Origin: Hevea brasiliensis | Lineage: Eukaryota > Streptophyta > Magnoliopsida > Malpighiales > Euphorbiaceae | Length of the DNA stretch: 64,000 bases | Reading direction: 5' to 3' | Assembly: GCF_030052815.1 (NCBI RefSeq) | Contig: NC_079496.1 | Coordinates: 10,245,100-10,309,099, forward strand | In this document: one piece after another, positions 26,601 through 35,600 of the stretch | How the letters are laid out: each line of letters begins with the position of its first letter | How positions within the stretch are numbered: the stretch's first letter is position 1 | Notes under the pieces: model-generated | What the model was told of the DNA's origin: nothing | Databases searched by the model: none | Seen by the model: only the letters and a program-made list of their open reading frames with translations | Translations under genes and position numbers: made by a program

Positions 26601-29600
26601 TAGTCCAATCAATGCCAAAACCATGAAGAACCTGTCCCGCTGTTGCTCAGAAATATTATCAGTACATGGCATGATAGAATTAAATTCATCTTTCAGTGAT
26701 TCTTACCTATCCTAAATAACTAGACATATCTTGTTGATTTTATTGCAGATGAACTATATCTGATACTACCTTATAAATACGATTTACATCATTTGTATAT
26801 AAGGTTTTCGCCTTAGTCCAGACTTTGCAACAGGTTTTACAAGATTAAAAAATATTAAGTAATTTTGGGTCTAGAGAATGCCACAAGAGACTACATAATT
26901 AAGCATCAATCTTAGTCTAATTAGCTCTATTTGTTAAAACTATATCTATGGCATTTTTAATCAAGTGGTTATCATACTCCTGCCCTATAAATCATAATTC
27001 TACTGATGCAGTCCAAGATATATAATTTTGACTTTCTACTAATTTAACAATGGTAATAGCTTGTGAATTACCAATGGAAGAAAATATGAGTTTGAGAATC
27101 TCAGAACCTGTGTTGGATATGGGTTTGAGAATCTCAGAACCTATGTTGAAGGTTGTATTGGAGGACTCCTCAATCTAAGACATGTTCGCAAGAGAAGCAC
27201 ACTGAAATGTTGATCAGAAATATGTCATAAAAGCCTATTGTATGAAGAGGTAGTGACAAAAAAGTGAGAGACAGGTGACAGGACCAGTGTAGTTGAGGTC
27301 GCCTGAGGTCGGCGAGTCAACGGGAAGAAGCGCTGGTGAGAGACGGTCGCCGGAGAGGGCTCACCAGTCGGTGAGTGTACCGCAGTCTTTCGTCGGCGGT
27401 TAGTGGAGAGGCCGATCCTGAGCTGGTTAATCCACTAGGCTAGGTTGTGATAGCCACGAACTTCCAGAAAGTGATCGGAAAAAGAGTGAAAGTTCCTCCC
27501 TATGAGGACTTTGTTTCATATTTCAAATCAGACCCATCGAGGGCTCTGATACCATGTGAGAAAATAGAACAGAAGAAGAATATTGAGAATGATTGAAGAG
27601 CTTAATTATTTCCTCAAGCCAATGGTGTCAATTTATAATCTGTACATGACAACTAAATAGGAAATACAATCCTAATTAAATACGTAATTATAGTTACGAT
27701 TCTAGCACCTAAATATATTCACACAATCACTACAGATACACATATCCTAGCTATTTATGGTACATATCTTAACAATTCTTTCTAACACATATCATAATGT
27801 GAAATACAGCAAAGAGTGAAGGCTGCAAGTTCTGCTGAGCACATGAAGGTGTTGGCTTCAGAGTCCTTAAATGCAGATTCTTATTTTCAGCAGCTGGACA
27901 AGCTTCGTATTGTTTTTGAGGAATATGTCAAAATTGGCAAGGAAACAATTCCTCTTGCAGAGAAAAATTTGCATGAACTTACTGAACAGCTGGATGAGAA
28001 ATCTCAAGTCCTTGATGATGTAAGCATTTGTTTTGGCACTTTTAATCATTAGAATATATGAATCTGTTGCACTAAACTTATTTTGATGGAGATATTCTCT
28101 GGTTTTAGTCCATTTTAACTAAAATTAGTTTTTAATTCTATTGCAAATTTCTGGGAAAGCATGCAAAGCTGAGTTACTATAATTAATCCTTAAATGAGAA
28201 CAGAAACATTGTGATTCTTTTTTCTATGCTTTGTATTGATCCAATATTTGGGCACAATGTTGCCAGAAATCGCAGCGTGCACAGCAATTATTTTTTTTTT
28301 TATCATACAATCCTGATTATGGATCATTAGTGATTTGAAACATTAAAATTAGCTTTTCAAATTCTATTACTAGTATCATTAGTAATTTTATGCAATTGAG
28401 TTTGTTTGATTCTCTACCAGTAGTGGTTTGCAGGTAATTTGCCCCTTGTTGGGAAAAGTAGTCAAAAGTAATCATGCAGCCAACTGAAAACATGTGAAGT
28501 GGAACTTTGCTGAGTTGACTTGATTGTTGTTGGTAGACTAATGATGTTATTTTTTTGAGATAGTTGAATTTTAATGTAGCTCTTTCAAATATGTTTGTGT
28601 AAAGCTGTATTTGATTGTCTTTTTTCAATAAATTCTCTTGTTGATGGCCGCTTATCAATGGAAAGGGACTCAGACATGCCTTATGAATCAAGGATATTTG
28701 TTGTGAAGAAATAATTATTCTTCGATGTGCTGTCAAGTGACATGTTAGGAACTATCCGTTATGATGTTTGGTTATGATTGTTAAGAATGATTTTACTTTT
28801 AGGTGTTGGGTGTTTTAGCTCAAATAAAGGCTGACAAGGACTCAGTTGACGCCCTGGTGCAACCTGTTGAAACTGCTGATAGGCTTTATCAAGAAATCCA
28901 AACGTGGCAAAAGCAAGTTGATGATTTGGAGTACAAGCTTGACTTTCGGGGGCAAGGTGTCAGATCTATGGAAGAAATTCAGTCAGAACTGAGTAGTTTG
29001 CAGGGCACAAGGTGCATACTTTTAACTTATCACGTAATTACTTTAATTTTTATTCTTTTATCAAGCAATTTGGAAGCAAGCTGATCTTTTAAATTATGTT
29101 TTTAATTTGTTTTTGTTTCTGATATTAGTTTGAGTTGACTTTGATTTCACAAGTACATGCATATTTACTTCCTAGAATTTTGTTTGATTTCCCCATTGTC
29201 TACTTTCTTAATTTATCTCTCTTGGCAACCAGGGATGCTTTGCATACTGAACTGGAGAAGTTAAGGGAAGATAGGAGGTACATGGAAAATGATTTGTCAC
29301 ACATTCAACTACGTTGGCATGGTCTAAGGGAGGAGAAAACTAGAATAGGTAACACCTTGCATGATCTAAAAAAGGTGGAAGAGGAGTTGGAACGATTATC
29401 TGAGGAAAAAAACCAAGTTGAGCTTGATGAGAAGGTCATCTTTCATCCTATCTGGTTATTCATATCGTTTGTCTCAACTGTCAAAAGTTTGTGAATGCAT
29501 TTATGCACTTTTCATGTTGGTGGTAAAGTAATTTTTCGTACCTGAGTAGCTGAGTCTTTAATAGTTTCCATGAAAACTGGTCAAATGCCATTGCTATGCC

Positions 29601-32600
29601 AAGTAAAAAAGCAGTTTTAACTTTGGGTTAGGGTGTGCACTGTCGGAGTATAAAATCCCATGACTCGAGTTGTGTAATTAGGTTTCCCAGGTCGGTTATT
29701 TTGACTTGATCATCGTTTATATATTTCATCTGTGTGTCAAAGCTATCCAGTTTTTTGAAGACCTTGGTTGTGGCGCCTGTGATAACACTAACTCACTATA
29801 GTTATTAGTTTTAAAAGGGGTTGACCGTGGATAAAACTTAAATAGTTGATTCAAAGTTTGAAGTTGTAATTTCTTGGAGAGTGATGAGGCTTTGAAATAC
29901 AAAATCTTCCACCTTTGCATTCTTTCATGGGTGGACTTGGTGCCATGTAGGTTCACATTTCCTACCTATGTAAGATGGTAGTTACGGTTCACTCACAAAG
30001 ATGATTGATTAACAAGTAGAACTTGGAGTTCAAAATAGGCCTAGGTTTCTTGCTTTTGTCTAATGGTTTATAAAGTAATTCTTAGTTGGTAGGTGTAATG
30101 TAGTTTCTAAATTTTTCCATGTCAGCAAGTTTTGTCTTTAAGGTGGCCCTGCCTAGAGTTGTAAATGTGCTGAGCTGCTCGAATCGAGCTTTGTATAGCT
30201 CAAGCTTGATTTGTGACTTTTTCCTTAGGCTTGAGCTCGGCTAGAGCTCAACTCAAGCTTTAATATCATAGCTCGAGCTCAGCTTGTCTTAAGCTTGTTT
30301 ATAATATAAACAAGCTGCGCAACAAGCCATCAACAAGCCAACTTAGTACAAAAAATTAGATTTTAAAAATTTTTAAATACGAAAATAACTTTTGGAACCC
30401 ATTTACTGGTTTAAAGGCCACATGATACAGTTGTGATTGTGAGGAAAGGGGAGAGGTTCTCTTTTATAGGGAAGAAACTCCTCTCCTTCTTATCAACTTC
30501 CAATGTGGTACAAGGCTTTGATTCTTTCAGCACTGTGTTATATGTTATAACACCTTTGGTGTACAAACTCAATCACTAGAATAATAATGACCTAGTGGTG
30601 TGGACTTGGCTAACCAAGTCAATGACCTAGCTTCAACACCTGACTAGAGCAAGGCCTGTTTTTCCTTTTTTTTTTTTTTTTCTTTTTACATTTCCTTTTA
30701 ATACATAAATTTATAGTTTTTATTTAAACTATATTGTGTTGATCCAATTTTTTTTAACATATAATTTCATTTTTAGTTAATAACATTAATTTATTGTATT
30801 AAATATATGGCACATAATTTATTAATTTTAAAGAAATCATTCATAGTATTTAACTCTTTATATTTTGTGCGCATCCAACACTTTATACAATTTATTCATA
30901 CATAATTATGATGAAATTAGTTGCGTATATAGTATTTAACTAGAAAATACATATGTAATTAAGAATTATACGGTAATTTAATGCGTTTATGAGTATTAAT
31001 ATTGTTAAGAAAAGCTATCTATTGTTTAGGATTAGTGACTCTCTTATAGCAATGTAATTTTGATTTACTATTAAGTTAACATGAATAAATTGATTCTTAA
31101 TTAAGTTATACAAGGCTACAATGATTCAAGATTTTAGTTCATTAATATCTTAGTTCATTTAATTGGTTCAATCTAATACTTTATAAACTCAATATCTTAG
31201 TTTATTATCTATTAATGTTAGTCTATAGTGTATAATGTACTATGATGTAACATACTAGTAATGTGATGTAATATCTAGTTCATTATCTATAAAAGTTAGT
31301 CTATAATGTATAATATACTATAATTGTAATGACCCTATTAGGGATTGTTACTGGTGGTGGGAAACGAGTTAGCTTAAGGTTGTCGAAAGCCGTAGCAAGC
31401 TTAAACTTGTTAAAAACATTAAATTATTCCTTATAAACCAAACCCCAAAGCAATTCATAAGTAACTACACTTTAGCATTTCCATCATAGCATAAAATATT
31501 TCTTTTAAAAATGACTCAGAATTTTGAACCTTCTTATTACATTCATAAAATGCTGAAGTGTAGTTCATCCATATCATACATAGTTATTAAAGAGTGCTTA
31601 GAGGTTAAGGTAAACATACAAACCGTTTTGTTCTTGCATATATCATACTTTCTATAGACTAAAACCAAGCACAGTATCTAACCATTACAATTACATGTCT
31701 ACTATTAAAGAAAAAACTCTAAGTCATACTTTAAACTTTGCTAGTCCACTATAGCCGATTAGTCTTGCTGTAGACACCTTCTAATCTTGTAGTTTTGCAC
31801 CTAGGGTTGATGGAAGGGGATAAGTTTTGGGAAGTTTAGTGAGTAAACAAACAGATATTATACTTCTTTTATTATATCATTCAATTCATACATATGCAAT
31901 GCATCAATCATATGATTTTACACAACACAAACACTTTACATAAGATGGACTTGTTTCCAATGATTTCTCACAACCAATTTGCTCGGTTCATGAAGATGCT
32001 CTTCAGGACTTCCTCTTAATACATAACGTAACCAATGTGCCTAACTCGTAAAAAAGCTCTTTGGTCTTCCTCTATCATAAATACTGAGCCATCAGCTTAT
32101 TAGACATCGCCTAGTCTTATTACATTATATCATGCATGATCATAACATATCCATAGCATAGGGAAAATCAGTGGGTCATCCAACATTTATCGAGCATCAA
32201 TAATTAATTATGTAGTAATGTAATATATTCGTGTTTTAAATACAAACAACCTAATAATACCATAAAATGATGCATGTGAATGGTCATGAGTCTTATTATA
32301 ATTAATTAAAAAAGATTAGCATTAATCAGGTTAGTATTATTCATCTCTTGTAGCTTATCAAAACCTGAACGGTAGTTATTCCTTAACTGTAGCCTTCCGG
32401 GTTTTTTACGTATGATCCTATAAAAGACAGACCCTAATGAGTTATCTGAACTTCTAAAACTATATATACACATCATAGCATTAATTTTAGGTCATTTCTA
32501 TATATGAAATTGGGTTTTGGAGCCTCAAAATGAAAAGAGAAAATGTGTCGAAGTACGGAACTTCGGCTGTTGAAGTCTTCAACCTTAAATGCCCTCGGCA

Positions 32601-35600
32601 GATAGTAGCTACTCTAGTTGTCGAAACAATGGTTTTCTGTAGCTGAGCCTGAAAATTTCTAAAATTTCCAATTTGAATTCTACAGCTTCACATTTCCAAA
32701 ACACTTCAACTCATGTCTAAAGCTCCAAAAACTTAATTCAAACATATATTCGTGCCACTCATCAACCAACTCATTTAACCCTAGCATTTCAACATGTGCC
32801 CAGGAATTCATCTCCAAATCCATACAAAAAATCAACTTTTCATCAAAACCCAAAATAAGAGAAAAATTTTAGTTCAATTGCATAAAACCCCAAACTAACA
32901 ACTTGTGAACTATAGCAAGGCTTTAAACAACAGAGATTCAATCAAAGATGTAAAACTCCTATTCCACTCTTGTATACACATTCTAATACTACAACTACTC
33001 TTAAAAGTCCTAACACCTAACATGCATCAACTTGGACTTGTTATAAGCATAACCACTTAACAAAACCCACTCAAGATTGTAACATCTAGTAGTAAACTTC
33101 ACATTCATACAAGAAATTTACCTTCCTTGAAGCTTTAGCTCTAGTCATTGAAAACTATGATTCACTCCTTGCTCAAACACCAAAACACGATTGATAACAT
33201 CAACTCTTGTTCAACAAGGAAAATTTATTGAAAAGAGTAAAGATTTTGAGAAATATTTGTTTAGAAAACCAGTTTGCAGAAGGAGGGCTGCTTAAAAAAA
33301 AAAAAAATTGAGTCTCCTTTTAAAGAAAACGGCCCACTAAAGCCATTTATACCCTCGGCTATAAAAGGACTTTAGTTGTTGAAGTTCATACTGCCTGAAA
33401 AAGAAACCTTCTACTCGCAAATTTCAACCCTTAGAACTCTCTAACATAATACCTGTAATACATACAAACACTTACCACTATTTCTACAGTCCGTGAAACC
33501 CTAAGTTCCACTAAAAATTCCCATCAATGGTAGAAATTTCGGCATCGGAAAGTGGTGAATGTTATAATAATATACCTTCTAACTAGCCTTTAGTTATTAG
33601 ATTTTAGTTAATGTGTATATATATATATAATTAATGACTATAATTGAAGGCTATAAAGTATATTGTATATTTGTTTAGCTTAGTTAGTTATAAAGAAATT
33701 AATTATATATGTAATTATTAACTATAAGTATATTATACAATATATTACAATATGCCTTCTAGCTAGTCCTTAGGTATATAGTCTTTATTTAAAATATATA
33801 TATGTAATTGAGGACTATTTAATTGAGGACTATAAAACATATTATATAATATATTAATACACTTAAAATTTAGGACTATGAAGTGATCTTATATGATTTA
33901 TTTCCATATAGCTTAATTAGTTATAAATAAATTAATTATATACATATATAGTTACTAACTTTAAGAAGATTATATAATATACTATAATATACCTTCTAAC
34001 TAGTCCTTAATTATATATTCTTTAACTAAAATGCACATATATAATTAAGGAGTAATTGCGGACTGGATGCAATTATGACTAAAATTTTTAAGAAAAACTT
34101 AATGAACGAAAGATAGCATTAGGTTATGTGCATATATGGTTCTATTAATGTCATAAAACTTGGGGTCGATTATACTTTTGATTTTATAATTATATGCTGT
34201 ACAACTTAATTATATCATAAATGTAAATGATAATTATTAATATATTATTCCTTAGAATAATCATAAACAAAATTAATATATTTACAATATTATGAAATAT
34301 AATAATTAACATAAAGAAGTTACATTTTCACTTAATAAACTAAGTTAACAAGTTTGCTCATGAGCCTGTTAAACAAGCTAGCTCACAAGCTGGCTCGCAA
34401 GTTTTAAGAAGCCCATTATTAGGTTGAGCTCAGGCTTGACTTGTTTATTAAACGAGCCTAAAAATTAGACTTGAGCTTGGCTTTTTAAGAAAATATGTCT
34501 AAAACTTAGACTTGAGCTTATCCTTATGAGAATTTGACTGGATGGGGCTATGTAGTTCACTATCCTGGTTTTGTTAGTTTTACCCTAAACATTTAACTAC
34601 TGCAATCTCCAATTTTCCATGAAAAGCTCTAGCTTCTATTATTTCATCATCATGCATAGAAAATTGATTTGCTTGGTATCTTTTCAGCATTTGGAAGAGG
34701 CTCTCGGCCCTTTATCTAAGGAGAGAGAAAAATTACAGAGTTACTGCAGTGAATTGAAAGTGAAACTTGAGAAGGAATACGAGGAGCAGAAAAAACAATT
34801 AGATGACTATCAGTGGGAAGTCAGCGCACTTCTTAAGACTAATTCTAAAATTAAGGAGTGAGTTTTGTGAAACTGAGGATTGATTTACAAGATTACTTCA
34901 CGCCATTTATCTTGATCTTCAATTTCGTGCTTCCAGGTATAATGATTTAAAGAAAGGGGATAGATTGAAGGAGGTGCGAGAAAAACTCTCTCTATTAGAG
35001 TCTCAGCTTCAAAGTTGTGATAAAAGGAAGGAAGAGATTTTAGCTGAATTAAACCGAAGTAAAGATGTTTTAAGGAGCCAAGATTCCATAAAAAGAAATA
35101 TTGAGGACAACTTGAATTACAGGAAAACTAAGGCTGAAGTGGATAAGCTTACCCAGGAGATTGAATCTTTGGAAGACAGAATACTGAAGATTGGCAGGGT
35201 TTCTACATTTGAAGCTGAACTTGTCAGATATTCACAAGAAAGAGAGAGACTTCTTTCAGAGGTATGTATGAAATTTGAGAAACTATTCCATGCTCACTTT
35301 TTGAAGTAAGTAGGGTTAGGCAGTTAGTCCATAGCTGTTATTCATTTCAATCATGGTATGCTTACTGATTTCTTCTTATAGGATACAAGTGAACCTATCA
35401 CTTGAAATGGTTGATGAATAAGTTCTCAAGTACTGAATTGTTATAGAATACAAGTGAAACTGTTGTCTGAAAAATATACAAAAAATATATTTCTTATCAG
35501 AATATCTACCATTACTGATTTCTTATGTCAAGCCTTCATCTTGATTAAATCGAAAAGGACTAACTTTTTTATTTTAACTCACTACAGTTGAACAGGTGCC

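Larger units (their letters stand above)
22736..27779 (-). mobile_element. Ty1/copia LTR retrotransposon, structurally complete but coding-dead, antisense in RAD50 intron 15
   Basis: Two 220-bp LTRs (22741-22960 and 27555-27774) start TG and end CA and are flanked by a 5-bp target duplication ATTCT at 22736-22740 and 27775-27779. On the minus strand a primer-binding site matching initiator-Met tRNA (TGGTATCAGAGC) abuts the 5' LTR and a purine-rich tract abuts the 3' LTR. The order gag, protease, integrase, reverse transcriptase, RNase H is that of copia. The coding region is split into several frames by stops and shifts. By eye about 20 of 220 LTR positions differ, so the insertion is not recent. 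The element is antisense to RAD50 and the host splice sites are untouched. Confidence 0.95.
30154..34540. repeat. GAGCT-rich repeat ends bracketing much of RAD50 intron 18, possible DNA transposon
   Basis: Two blocks (30154-30345 and 34345-34540) are rich in AGCTCGAGC/CAAGCTTGAGC-type words, in roughly opposite orientation. Both contain CTTGTTTAT followed by an inverted AAACAAG- or AAACGAG-like partner. Such GAGCT-rich subterminal motifs are common in nonautonomous plant DNA transposons. I could not match clean terminal inverted repeats or a target duplication, and the inside is AT-rich DNA plus a solo LTR. The blocks may be one decayed element opened by later insertions, or two separate repeats. 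Confidence 0.4.

Noticed and set aside
28317..28736. 139-codon minus-strand frame in RAD50 intron 16
   Set aside because: Intronic, low-complexity composition, no motif and no splice-linked partner.
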